NCBI GenBank assembly: GCA_905183005.1
Contig: CAJJDO010000012.1
Coordinates: 62,001 to 126,000 of the forward strand
Length of the DNA: 64,000 nucleotides
DNA from: Paramecium pentaurelia
Taxonomy: Eukaryota > Ciliophora > Oligohymenophorea > Peniculida > Parameciidae
Direction of reading: 5' to 3'
Position 1 is the stretch's first letter, and the number at the start of each line of letters is the position of its first letter. Positions 12,546 through 23,597 of this stretch are shown piece by piece. Position numbers and translations under genes: made by a program. The notes under the pieces were generated by a model that did no database searches, had not been told where the DNA came from, and saw nothing but the letters and a program-made list of their open reading frames with translations.

Positions 12546-14267
12546 ATGCACTAATAATCAATAAAGTGGAATAACTAATCAAAAAGCACTTGTTCATCAA
12601 AAGAATAAAATAGTTAAGAATTTGATTGGAATGATATTGAATATCTATATTAAGAATGCTAATAATAGGGTCAAGCATCAAACGTTACCAATATTATCAA
12701 AAGTAGCCAGAATTCTGAATTAAATCTTAAAATGGATCAATTAGTAAGAACTAATAATCAAAGTAGCCTAAGTGAAGTTAATGAAAATTAAGCCACTCTA
12801 GAAATCAACGAAGACTAAAAAGAAAAATGTAATGAAATACACCATAAACCTAATTTAAAATGTAGTAATTCATCTTACTAAGGACATAAAAAATCATTTT
12901 CATAAGTTATTTTAGAACAAGAAAAGTTTAAGAGATATCGTAATAACAAAAGGAGTGCAAAAACGCTTTTATTGATTTCATCTAAGAGATCATTAATGAC
13001 ACCTTTATTTAAAACAAACTTATAGAGAAATATAATATAATTATCTATTAATTACTTAAACTCACGATACTCCAAAACTCTATTTGTCGATAAGAACATA
13101 TTAGCATGTGAACTAATAGTTCTTGCTATATAGGAATACAAGAAAACTTCAGAATTTGATTAAAGTTTATTAAAATACTCAAACTTTACATTAGCTTATT
13201 AATTGACAAGTGTTGATGATTATTGTGATTTTTCTGCTTAACCTTCATAAAAAGATAGTTTTATTGATAACTAATTTATTAAATAAGATGAAGATCAATA
13301 ATTTTAATATATTATTGATAACGTTGAAAATAATATAAATAGAGAGTACTTTAATTTGGAATTAAATTCTAAAGTGAATTTTAGAAATCTTACATTATAA
13401 ATATCAGATACATCAACCTTTGGTATTGATTTATTTACAATTGAGATAACTAATAAAATGTATCCCACTTAAATAATTTTATTAATTGAGGATACAAAAA
13501 ATGAAATATTTTACAATTTAAAATTCGAAGAAAACACAACCATTTAAGAAATATATAATTAACTATAAAGGAGAAGTAATTTTTAATATAATAAAAATGA
13601 ATGTTTTTTCTAACTTAAATATCCTTGTGTTAATTTTAATAATTAAGAACCATTAGATATTAAATTTCCTATTTCTATACTCCCAATTCATTGGTTAATT
13701 ATTAAATATAAGTCTAATTAAGATAATCTTAATGATCTCAATCATAATTATGGATTTAGTACATCTTCAATTAAATCAATAACCTCATCTATAATTCAGA
13801 AAGATGATTAAATAGATCAAAAAATTCAATAGATGTTTAATTATTAAGAATATAATTTATTAAAAATAGAAAACAATGAATAAATGAGTGAAGTCATTAT
13901 TGGAATAGACTATTTTGATTTTTATTATTACTACACTAAAAAAAAATAGTAAAACTATTCTTTCTGTAAAATCACAAAATGGATGGTTCAATTTTTACTG
14001 TAAAATCATTAATCTGGACAAACTAAAGATTATAAAAGAATTCAAATATCTTCTATTCTTTAAATAGGACTGAAAAATAATGAATTACTTATAATAAAAT
14101 ATCTTAAAGATGAGGATAAAATTAAAAAGATAAAATTCATGTTTCCATAAAAAAATTAAGAAGTTCAAAAGATGAAAATGAAAGAACAGTCATAAGATAT
14201 ATAGAGTATTATTGATAAGTTATAATTTATAATTAAAGAGAGAAGGAAAAATACTCACTTATTATGA
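12546..14267 (+). CDS. hypothetical protein, 573 aa
   Basis: ATG 12546 opens a continuous 574-codon frame to TGA 14265-14267 with many TAA/TAG read as Gln. No intron is needed. The first 130 residues are Ser/Asn/Gln-rich and look disordered. A basic helix (EQEKFKRYRNNKRSAKTLLL) is followed by mixed structured segments, including a possible ubiquitin-like strand pattern near TTIQEIYNQLQRRSN. The tail is Lys-rich and helical. No membrane segment or known catalytic motif is visible. Function unknown. Confidence 0.6.
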
Positions 14268-14840
14268 TTACATTAAATAAACTTAAATATTCTCATAGTT
14301 TCTTAGAAATAATATATAATTAGTATTTTTTATTATAATTGAAATGGAAAAATAATATAATACATCATAATTAGATTTATCAATAATAAAATCTGTTTTA
14401 ACCTTTATTATAATGCTATCAAAGTTATAATAAACTTAATTAAATCTAATGTACTGATTGATAGTCTTTAAAAATTATAATAAATTATTAAAATTATTTT
14501 AAATAATACTAATAATCAAGACATAAATAAACTATAATGATAAACATAAATTAATTAGAGTTTAAGAAATAATAAAAAGAAATTCACTATCAAAGAATAT
14601 TTAATAAAAATGTAAAAATAATAATAAACGTTCATAAAATTAATTATAATAATATGAATCACATTTGAAATAGTATTTTAATAAAAATAAGATTATTATT
14701 AATTACTAAATCTATTGCATCCTACTAGGAATTGATAAATAACTATATATGTAATTTTTAGCAATTTTATTAAAACATAATTATGAATAAAATCTTATGA
14801 AGATTTTTATTCAATTTATTTATAAAATCTTTATTTTAAA
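14268..14840. other. intergenic between convergent genes
   Basis: About 570 bp. One frame (roughly 14345-14540, plus strand) is open for about 65 codons but starts right after a TGA and has no ATG; its I/N/K translation is what AT-rich DNA gives by chance. No RNA gene or repeat seen. Confidence 0.4.
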
Positions 14841-16113
14841 TCAAGATAATTCATTTTTAATATCTAAAAGTTCTTATTTATCCTTTAATTACATTTATAA
14901 ATATTCCATTTCTAATTTCAATTAATCAATAGTTTCATCTTATTCATTTTTTTGCAATAATTCTTCCTCTAATTGATCTTTTAATAATTAATTTTCTTAA
15001 AATAATTCATCTCTTTAAGTTTCAACTAAATAATGTTTTTCTAATTCATGTTTAAATTCAAATTCTTTTTCTTTATTTATTTATATTTATTCATCTATTT
15101 TCTTTTTTTACTCAATTATTATTTATTATAATTCTATCTAATTTAAGTTATCATAACCTATTGATGTAATCTATTATTAGATTAAATTTTATTATTATTT
15201 AAATTATTATTTTAATGACTCAGAATATTATTGACTTTTTTAAAGTTTAATTTTCAACTCTTCAATTTAATTTTACATATTTTAATACTATTTCTATAAT
15301 TCTGAATATGATTCTTAATATTAATTAACTTATCCATTTAATTCATTAATTCTATATTACTTTTCATAAATTTATTAATTATAATATTCTTAAGTTTCAA
15401 GTTCTTTTTGATTAAAATTAGAGATAATAACATCTTTTTCATTTATTTAATCATAGAATTCTTGAAGTTGTTTTTTCATTTATACTATTAATTCAGCATT
15501 ATCATTTGATTAATTTTACTTGATATCTGATGATTACTAATTATCATATTATTCAAAGGAGTTGTTTTTTCCTTTTTCTATTTAATTTTCAATAAATGAA
15601 GTTTATTATTGATAATCTCTTTTATCAACAAATACTTACTGAGGACTAGGTTAATTATTTTAAGTTCCATCAAATTATTTTTTTATTTTAAGAGGACTTT
15701 ACACTTATTCAAAGATATTTTCTTTAAATAACTCTTCTTTAATTAATTATTCTGTTGGTTTTAGTTTTAAAAATTATTAAAATGCATCACAATCTAAAAT
15801 TTCTTATCTAGAAACTAATGTCTATAAATAACGCTATAATCCATATTTGCGCTCATTGATTTATTCAATTGATTTCCCAACTAGGAAAGTAATCAATTTT
15901 TTTTTTGGCAATAAAGGTAATTATTTAAAAGTTAATTCAAGAATACGATTCAACTCTTCGAATTATGAATATCTTTTCTATACAATCCATTATCTAATTC
16001 CATTTTTAACCGAAATTTAATAAAATATGGTTGTACTCTCATATGAGTATGAAATAATTTCGATCTATGATGTATACTATCAATCTTACGTCGATTGATT
16101 TTTATTGCTGCAT
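14841..16113 (-). CDS. PX-domain protein with long coiled coil (sorting-nexin-like)
   Basis: Two exons (intron 16065-16089, 25 nt) give 415 residues. Residues about 10-125 form a PX domain: WIVQKRYSQFEELNRILEL carries the basic RYS(E/Q)FE phosphoinositide motif, and the second half reads LPKKKLITFLVGKSIEQINE, then an RKYGLQRYLQ helix and a short FL stretch. PX domains bind PtdIns3P on endosomes. Residues about 190-415 are a Gln/Glu/Asn-rich coiled coil. The next gene upstream on the same strand begins with a very similar PX domain and a first intron in a comparable place, suggesting a local duplication. The specific partner is unknown. Confidence 0.8.
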
Positions 16114-16169
16114 ATTATAAATAAATTATAAATAATTTGTTAAAAATTTGATAAAGTCATCATACAATA

Positions 16170-17832
16170 TCATTTATGCCAATTACCTAAACCTGTTTCA
16201 TCTTCTTCATCTGAATCAATTTTTTGATTCTAATTTTACAATTTTAAAATATTCTCCATTTTTGCTTCAATCAATTATTTTGATTTGACTTATTCATCTT
16301 AATCACCAGCTTTCCATTTTTTTGGAAAATGCCACCATTTAATTATTTCATCCTTTCCACCAGTAATAAGAATCTATGTTGATTCTTACCAAATTAACTT
16401 AGTAATGGCTTTATCATGTGCTTTTAGTACAACTTAAAATAATAATAAAAGAAAATACATTAAGGTTATAAATCAAGTGCATTATAAATAGTTACAGTTC
16501 CATCATCATTTCCAACGAATAATTCACCTCGTTTACTTGACCATTAAACTTCTCTAGTCTAGAAATTAATAATAATTGATTTATTATACTTTAATTTTAG
16601 CTTAAATTTTTGTTTTGATTTTTCCTACATTGTCTTATAAGCATTTACCAACATCTAATACACAAATCACACCATCATCATAAGAAACAGATATTAAATA
16701 GTTTTTCTGATAATCCAAAACTAAACCTCTAATAAATGATGTGCTCGTTTCAACCTACAACATAACTATTGGTTATGCAGGTTTAATGTTTAATATATAG
16801 ATTTAACCATTCCTATTACCAACTACAGATATTTATCTCTATTCATTATATGTCAATGATGTTAATTCATGTTTACCAATTGAAAAATCTAGAATAATAT
16901 AATAAATTTGAACCTGATTTTAATCCACCTTATTCCATATCTATGACTTTATAATGAGTATCCTTAGAAACTGAGTGAATTTACCCATTTCTATAAAATA
17001 AACCCATAATTCTGCTCATATGTATTTCGATTTCAATACTTTATTCATACTTTTCGAATGAATCTCTTTCTGAAACTTTAATAAAATTAATATTTCCTGA
17101 ATCCAATCTATATATTATTTCTAATAATATTACCCTATTAATAAAGTGCATGTGATTGGTTCATAAAACATGCATATTGCTTAAGTACTATACTCTTTTG
17201 TCCATACTTTTTTATAACAAAATTCTCCTTCTTCTTACTTTATATAACATTCAACTTATCCCACTGGTATGGTTTTGACTTCCCCTTATTCAGAATCCCA
17301 TGGCATCTTCATATTATTAACATAAGCATCCACTCTATTTAAAACACTCATATCTGCTTAAAGGAGGAACATCACTCCTTAATCAGATAAAGAAATATCA
17401 CGTATGCCCATAATTGTTTTAAATGAATGAAGTAAATTAGGTGGGAGAATTTCTTCGCATTATTCAAGCTTATTACAAATTACTATACCTGCAAAAAATC
17501 TCTAAGTAATTAAGAATGATATATTTCACGACGAACTATTAATTACTAAAGATATTTCTCTAAGCCAGCTCTTCGCTCCTCTAATTATTCTTTTGATTTT
17601 CCAACCAAAAATGTAATAAATGCTTTTTTTGGTAATTCTGGGAGTTCTTAAAATAGTGGTATCAATTTCTTGTGTAAATCTTCAAATTAAGAATATCGTT
17701 TAGAAATTTGCCATTACTATTTATTTCTTGTCTTAATATCAATCACATATTAAACATTTGATGATTCTTGTTGATATAAAGGAATGGTAACCTTAGTATA
17801 TATTAAATTAATACATTTATGGATTCATTCAT
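16170..17832 (-). CDS. PX-WD40 repeat protein
   Basis: Seven exons (introns 23, 20, 26, 25, 31 and 26 nt) give 503 residues. Residues 1-110 are a PX domain (WQISKRYSQFEDLHKKLIPL; ITFLVGKSKEQLEERRAGLE). A middle segment (GIRDISLSDQGVMFLLQADM) leads into WD40 repeats, for example QISVVGNRNGQIYILNIKP, GELFVGNDDGTVTIYNALD and ILITGGKDEIIKWW. The tail is acidic (DSDEEDE). PX plus WD40 suggests an endosomal PtdIns3P-binding scaffold. One intron is only 20 nt. The 5' end faces the AP-1 sigma gene across 41 bp. Confidence 0.8.
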
Positions 17833-17873
17833 GAGTAACATATTTTAATTAATAAATTAAAAGAGTTTTCATA
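17833..17873. promoter_or_regulatory. 41-bp divergent intergenic region (shared promoter)
   Basis: Only 41 bp separate the ATG of the PX-WD40 gene (minus) from that of AP-1 sigma (plus). Both 5' UTRs and core promoters must overlap here or extend into the coding regions. No TATA box can be told apart from the AT-rich background. Confidence 0.5.
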
Positions 17874-18358
17874 ATGATCTAGTGTTTATTTCTAGTTAGC
17901 AGACAAGGAAAGACCAGATTGACTAAGTGGTATAATCAATCACTTACTACAAGGGAAAAGCAACGATTTTTAAAAGAAGTATTGCTATGGATGTTATTGT
18001 AAAGATAAACTCATTAGTATTGACACGCGGTCAAAAGATGTGCAATTTCTTAGAGTATGTAGAATACAAAATTGTTTATAAACGATATGCTTCACTTTAT
18101 TTCATAGTTATTTGTGATAAGGAAGATAATGAACTGTTGATATTAGAGATCATTCATCATTTTGTTGAAGTTTTGGATAAGTATTTTGGTAATGTATGTG
18201 AATTGGATTTAATTTTTAATTTCCATAAAGCCTATTACATTTTGGATGAATTATTATTGGGTGGCTTCCTTTAAGAGCCAAGTAAAAAAATTATACTTAA
18301 AGCAATCACTAGTCAAGAGGCTCTAATAGAAGAAGGAAATGATGATCAATCTAAATGA
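17874..18358 (+). CDS. AP-1 clathrin adaptor sigma subunit
   Basis: Two exons (intron 17979-18004, 26 nt) give 152 residues, near the usual 155-160. The small-adaptin signature is clear: LVSRQGKTRLTKWY at the start, TRGQKMCNFLEYVEYKIVYK, KRYASLYFIV, LEIIHHFVEVLDKYFGNVCE and FNFHKAYYILDELLLGG, then QEPSKKIILKAI. AP-1 sorts cargo at the trans-Golgi and endosomes with clathrin. KRYASL with RGQKMCNFLE favours AP-1 sigma over AP-2 or AP-4. The spliced exon boundary falls exactly where the family alignment requires it. Confidence 0.92.
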
Positions 18359-18423
18359 TTATTAAAAGAAATACATTAATAACTTGTTATATTTAATTAT
18401 ACAAAACTCTATTTTTTATATAT

Positions 18424-19088
18424 TCATTGATTTTGTTATGTTAGAATTTAACAAATATTATCATCATGTATAATCTATCTTCTATTTGAATTACTACTTA
18501 GACAAGTATTTTATCTAATCGATCTTCTTTATTAATCTTCTTAATTATTAATTCTGCTTGATGGAGAAAATAAACTTTTATTTTTTCGATGTCTTAATTT
18601 ATTTTTAAATATGCCTATTTAATTATTCAAGTCCATTTAAACTAATTAAGTTTGATCATTTAATTACTTTTCATAATCCTTTTATAATTATTTATTAAAT
18701 ATTTTACTTCTTATAATAATTTTATTGTTCCTTCATTTTCTTCAGAGTTGCTTTGTAACAATGATTGCATTTCTAATTTTTAAACATTTGAAGAGAAATG
18801 AGAATGACGTGACTTTTTCATTTCCTTATTGTTTGTATTTTCATCCTCTTTCTTCTTTAAATTACAAAGTGTAAAAGGTCTGGAAAGAATATATTGCATT
18901 TTTTCCAAAAAATAATTCTTAATAGGATCTTTTTTCAAATCAAAATATTCAACTAATTCAGCTATACTTAAAATTAATTGCATCAAATCCTTTATTTCAA
19001 TATCCTCCTTAAAGAAACTTTATTCTAATCCATTAAGTAAAGTATAGTATTCAGAATTAAACTCTTTTTTAGCATAAAATCGAGACAT
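18424..19088 (-). CDS. hypothetical small coiled-coil protein, paralogue of next gene
   Basis: Two exons (intron 18642-18667, 26 nt) give 212 residues. Residues about 40-80 (LMQLILSIAELVEYFDLKKD, then PIKNYFLEKMQYIL) match, in spacing and many positions, a segment in the adjacent gene at 19339-19897 (QLALIYRQFIEYYDLNNNPM, then KQYFIEKMKRLM). The C-terminal half is Asn/Gln/Ser/Arg-rich. No family recognised; a helical N-terminal domain with variable tail. Likely tandem duplicates that diverged. Confidence 0.6.
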
Positions 19089-19338
19089 TAAGGTAGATTA
19101 GTTTATTAAAATTAATTATTAAACCAAAGTTAATTAAAGTTAATCAAAGTTAATTATTAAAAATAACAAAAATAGCAAGTATATCGACATTGTTTAAAAT
19201 AATCTAAATAAAAGAGTTTCTAATTAAAAAAGATGAAAAATTATGAGAAGATCTTAAATTTATTGATTTAAATTAAAATCAAAATAGTCATATTGTTTTA
19301 AACAAATAACTATATAAATATAAAATAACAACTATTAA

Positions 19339-19897
19339 TCACAAATCAAGCATCTCTAGAGTAGGAGGTTTATAAATTTTAGTGAAGGTTCTGCTTGGAG
19401 ATTTTTTATTAGGACCCTTTTTCTATTTTCTTTACTATAATTTTTCCGTTACTTACTATAACTACTTAGCATAATCATTATTTATAATCTTTTCAATATT
19501 CTCTTTCTAATATAAAAAGTCCTGTAAGAATAAATAACTATTAAATTACATTTTGTAATTATTTAATCCCTCTTGGAGTAATTGTTTGATTTTTCATAGT
19601 TTCATATTAATAATTCTGATAATAATGTTTTAGATTTTCTTAACCTGTAGGTGAATTACGTCTTGTACTTGGAGCTGAAACAATTAAGGATTGCATTGTG
19701 CAAGGTGATTACATTAAACGTTTCATCTTTTCTATAAAGTATTATTTCATTGGATTATTATTCAAATCATAATACTCAATGAATTATCTATAGATAAGAG
19801 CTAATTGAGCTATCTATTCATATTAAGTATCACCATCTTCAAATCGTTTCTCAAGTTCAAGTGCTTATTCAATTTACAGACGTGAAGGGGAAGTCAT
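19339..19897 (-). CDS. hypothetical small coiled-coil protein, paralogue of neighbour
   Basis: Two exons (intron 19522-19549, 28 nt, ending CAG) give 176 residues. The N-terminal 85 residues are helical and resemble the neighbouring gene at 18424-19088. Downstream are Ser/Pro/Arg stretches (SAPSTRRNSPTG) and a basic tail (RKQKKGPNKKSPSRTFTKIY). No domain recognised. Its ATG lies 22 bp from the ATG of the divergent Rab-like gene. The intron is supported because the unspliced frame hits TGA while the spliced one gives an exact multiple of three. Confidence 0.6.
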
Positions 19898-19919
19898 AAA
19901 ATTAACAACTAATTAATTA
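19898..19919. promoter_or_regulatory. 22-bp gap between divergent start codons
   Basis: This is the shortest divergent spacing in the window. It holds mostly A and T and leaves no room for two separate promoters and 5' UTRs, unless the transcripts overlap or one start is misplaced. Confidence 0.4.
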
Positions 19920-21704
19920 ATGTTAATGTAATTCTAAATCATAGGCAAAAATGGTGTTGGAAAAAGAACTCTGATTGAACTATTATAATAAAATTTTCAG
20001 TTAGAATTGGTTACATCCAGAGCTGATGTTGCAATCTATTTATTTGACATTAGTGATCAAAACAGCTTAGAATACTTAAAAAATCGTTACAATTCAGAAA
20101 TCTAAAATAAGAGTACATATTTGATTGGCAATAAACTTGATCTCATAGATCGAAGAAAAGTTTCGAGTAAAAATGCTTCATTTACATCTACAAAGGTGAA
20201 AATGCCCTTAAATTCTCTGCAAAGTATGGAATGAGCTACCATGAAATATCCTGTATCACCAAATAAAATGTTAGTCATCTCATCTATGTATTCATTTCCA
20301 TTTTAATCTTAGACTCTTTAATTATAGATATAATAGAGTGGAAATAAGTCTTATAGACACTAAAAATCATCGACAATCTCTGTTCTTAAGTTTAATCGTA
20401 TATCAATGAAAAACAATAATGTTTCTCAAACAGAAAGTGAAGTCTCACCCAATTCAAATAGAATAGATAATTCTTAAGGAAATAATAACTAAAAAATTAA
20501 TTCTACTCATTCCTTTAGATAAAAGGAATTTAATGTTAACTAATCTTAAATTCATATGAGAAGAGTTCAAACATATATACAAGAAGATTAAGATTCACCT
20601 TTAAGGTAAAATTTAGAGAATCAAAGTAAATCCATTTATAATGATTCATAAAATAGTCCATCAATCAAATAAGATTAAGTAATGAGCTTTTCAAATAAGA
20701 ATACAAATACATTATAATAGACTTAACAAAAATAATCAGAAGTCAATACATATAAATTCAATTAATTTAGTAGTGATAATACTCCTAAAAATTCAAGAAT
20801 CAGTAGATGGATTGATAATGATACCAATAAGAATTAAAATTCTAATTCTTAAGTTATCTTTTAAAGATCACCTTCTAAATTACAATCTTAAATCTATACA
20901 AATAGATCAGCATTTAATGAAATGAGTAATTCTTAAGATAAATTTACAACTATTTAAGATGCAATGAAAAATGGATTGGATTAATTTAAATAATTTTAAG
21001 CTGAAATTGAAGATAAATATATATATGAAATTCAGAATTACATTTAAGTAGAATGTGAAAAGATTTTTGACAGTTTTAATTAAGATTTATATTAATAAAA
21101 AGAATAAAAGTTGAAATCAGAAAATGTATTAAAAAAAAAAGATTCTATCAATATATATGAAATCTCTTAATTTATTAAATAAGAAAATGAAAATAGTACT
21201 AAAATTAAAACCTTTTAAAATAATTATTTTCATCATTAAACAAAATCAACTACTTTAACAATTGAATAAAATCCTTAATCTAGTTAAGATTATATTTCTA
21301 AAATGGCTACAAATAAGTCTCTCAATTAACCTAGTAAAAATACTAATAGAAATAGTTATAGAAATAAATCTTCAAATGGTATTGTAGTATAATTGAGAGA
21401 ATAAGTCAATACTTAGTTTAATAAAACTCCAGAAAGATAATTGAATTATAAATCTATCACACCAAACAAATAACTCATAAAATGTGTTGATATAAATGAT
21501 AATAAGAATCAGAAATTATTTTCTGTTTAATTTAAACTCAAAACAGGCAAAACAATTAATATAGTTATGAAAAAAAATGATAATCTAATTCAAGTTGCTT
21601 AAGAAAATGCTCAGAAATACAAATTGGAGCATAATGTTTATATATAATTACTTAAAATTTTAAAAGATAAATATAGAACAATTTTAGAAAATTATCATAT
21701 GTGA
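19920..21704 (+). CDS. degenerate Rab-like GTPase domain fused to long Q/N/S-rich region
   Basis: Three exons (introns 20167-20195, 29 nt; 20288-20312, 25 nt) give 576 residues. Residues 1-125 resemble a Rab G domain: a P-loop (IIGKNGVGKRTLIE), strand ADVAIYLFDISDQNSLEYL, the G4 motif GNKLDL and the G5-region helix KYGMSYHEISCITKQNV. The part carrying switch I, G3 (DTAGQ) and switch II is missing: only about 12 residues lie between the P-loop helix and ADVAI, where a Rab has about 55. The P-loop Ser/Thr is also replaced (GKR). Residues 130-510 are disordered Q/N/S-rich; the last 60 (KLKTGKTINIVMKKNDN onward) look like a small folded domain. GTP hydrolysis is unlikely; a pseudo-GTPase or scaffold is inferred. 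Confidence 0.7.
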
Positions 21705-21746
21705 TACTTTAAATATATCTATATATAAATATTTTAAATTTTAATT

Positions 21747-22144
21747 ATGTCTAATAGAAGTAAGTAGAATGCATCAAAAGGACCAGGTAATTTATATTAT
21801 TATAATAAGATAAGGGAGCATTTCCATTAGATCATTTTCATGAATGTGATAATGAAGCTAAATAATATAATTAATGCATCCAAAAACATGAGAACATGCC
21901 AAAAAGATGTAGAAAATATCAAGTTGATTATTTACAATGTAGAATGAATAATGGTCTTATGGAAAAAGAAGATTTAAGTAAATTAGGTTTAGGACCAGAA
22001 GTATAGATTTATTATAATTTTTAGACATCTTGGGAATCAGAAGAACAGGAAAAATAATTTTTGTTTGATAAAATTAATAGAATCAAAACAAAAGCAATGG
22101 ATGAAGTACAAAAGAAAACTGAGTAATCAAATAAATAAGAGTGA
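21747..22144 (+). CDS. COX19: COX19-like cytochrome c oxidase assembly factor
   Basis: Three exons (introns 21787-21809, 23 nt; 22001-22024, 24 nt) give 116 residues. The signature is FPLDHFHECDNEAKQYNQC, a CX9C pair, then RCRKYQVDYLQCRM, a second CX9C pair, followed by EDLSKLGLG as in COX19. COX19 is a twin-CX9C protein of the mitochondrial intermembrane space and cytosol that helps copper delivery to cytochrome c oxidase. The tail of about 35 charged residues is longer than I expect. It follows the Rab-like gene by 42 bp on the same strand. Confidence 0.88.
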
Positions 22145-22529
22145 TTTTATAAGAATTGCTATCATAAGAACTCTTAATAAATAGAGTTCTCTTTATTTCA
22201 AGTTAAATGAATATCAAATCTACTTAAATACTCAATGATTATCTGATATCTTAAGTAAAAAGAAAATTTGATTATTCTGATTCTTGTAATTATAAGCAAA
22301 TTCTTTTTTGTTACAGTATTCTTCTTAACTTAAACAACTGTTCATACATATATTCTTTTTGTATATGAAATGAAAATAAGTATAAGTATTTTACTTATTT
22401 CCATTTCAATAATATAAATAAATATAATTATGCTTAAATCAGATGATCATTATAATATTCTAACTTATTTTTAATCAATTAACTAACTTTGCAATATAAA
22501 ATTATATTAATTAATATTAAATTAACATT
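22145..22529. other. intergenic upstream of tRNA
   Basis: About 385 bp of AT-rich DNA with no convincing ORF. It contains the COX19 3' end and any tRNA upstream elements. Nothing else seen. Confidence 0.4.
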
Positions 22530-22600
22530 TCCGGTATAGTCTAGTGGTTAGGATATCAGGTTTTCACCCTGGGGACCCGGGTTCAATCCCCGGTATCGGA
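22530..22600 (+). tRNA. tRNA-Glu (UUC)
   Basis: The 71-nt sequence folds as a cloverleaf. A 7-bp acceptor pairs TCCGGTA with TATCGGA (one G-T). The anticodon stem is TCAGG/CCTGG around the loop TTTTCAC (anticodon TTC), and the T arm contains GGTTCAATCCC. Internal Pol III promoters are visible: A box TAGTCTAGTGG and B box GGTTCAATCC. No CCA is encoded and no intron is present. It reads GAA/GAG as Glu; it is not one of the special ciliate tRNAs that read TAA/TAG as Gln. Confidence 0.95.
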
Positions 22601-22604
22601 AAAA

Positions 22605-22610
22605 TTTTTT
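22605..22610 (+). terminator. Pol III oligo-T terminator
   Basis: A run of six T starts 5 nt after the tRNA, followed by a second T-run (ATTTTT). This is the usual RNA polymerase III stop signal. Confidence 0.75.
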
Positions 22611-22668
22611 ATTTTTCTATGTTGAATAAATATTAGATTAAGAGTTTAATTAAAATTTTATTAAAATT

Positions 22669-22905
22669 ATGAAGTCTTAATTGAAAAAAGGATTCAAGGA
22701 TTTAATTATTAAAGACCTTTTAAAGTAGTCCCTATTTTTTAATTTCCAATAAGTTTTAGCTTCGATTAATTAAAAAGGTTTTAAGATTGTATCTATTAAA
22801 AATGTTTTGAAATAATTAATTTAAGATTTCTTGAGTATGAAATAAGTAACTCATATCTTAAATTTTGGGATTAAAAGAAAATTAAAAGTATATTTGGGAA
22901 TTTGA
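22669..22905 (+). CDS. possible small hypothetical protein
   Basis: A 79-codon frame from ATG 22669 to TGA 22903-22905 reads as a basic, helical protein (MKSQLKKGFKDLIIKDLLKQ at the start) with Gln from TAA/TAG. It has no recognised domain, no neighbour in the same unit and no splice evidence. It could be chance in AT-rich DNA where TGA is rare. The following 22906-23238 is open in one frame for about 120 codons but runs through the next gene's start in another frame, so I do not call it. Confidence 0.3.
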
Positions 22906-23238
22906 TAAAGAGAGAAAGATGAAAATTTTATTCATCTTATAAGCTCCTGAATATAAAAGAAAAATAACAATAATATTTTAATGTTTTAATAAAGTCAAAG
23001 AACAATTTATATTATATATAATATATTTGAATGATAACAAATATTTTTATTGGTTACACTTATTTCTAATTTTTAACAAATTTATTGATAAATTAAACAA
23101 TCTTGTAGATAGGATAATTATTCTTATTGAAATATTAAAAATATCTAGTTATCAAATGTTAATGAAATAATATATATATAGTATAATACTAAGTTATAAA
23201 TTATTAATTATTTTAATTTATATAAAAAATACAATAAG

Positions 23239-23477
23239 ATGGCAAAATAATGGTTTACCACATTACCAAGCAACTATTTTATGAGACAATCAAGAAAGGG
23301 AGGCAGACGTGAAATCTTATTTACAACAATAGGTATAAAAATAGGTTTGTAATGTTATTAGCATTGGGATTGGCTCATTTTGGTCTTTTTGAACCTCTAA
23401 GAAATTCATATTATCAAAGAGGTGTTCTTCCAACATGGGAAAGATCAGTTGTAAATGGATAGCCATGGACTATTTGA
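23239..23477 (+). CDS. small single-pass membrane protein, probably mitochondrial
   Basis: Two exons (intron 23333-23361, 29 nt) give 69 residues. The N-terminal third is basic (RQSRKGGRRE), followed by one short hydrophobic segment (ILFTTIALGLAHFGLF) and a soluble tail with aromatic residues (SYYQRGVLPTWERSV). Size and layout resemble small subunits of inner-membrane respiratory complexes, but I cannot name it. The spliced length is an exact multiple of three and the intron is of standard type. Confidence 0.6.
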
Positions 23478-23597
23478 GATAGCAATACACGATAAAATTA
23501 ATAATAATACAAAATATAAAAATATTTATTGATATTTTTCTCTCTTGGTCATGGCCCCCACCAGTTTTATTGCAAATAAAATAAAATAAATTATTTT

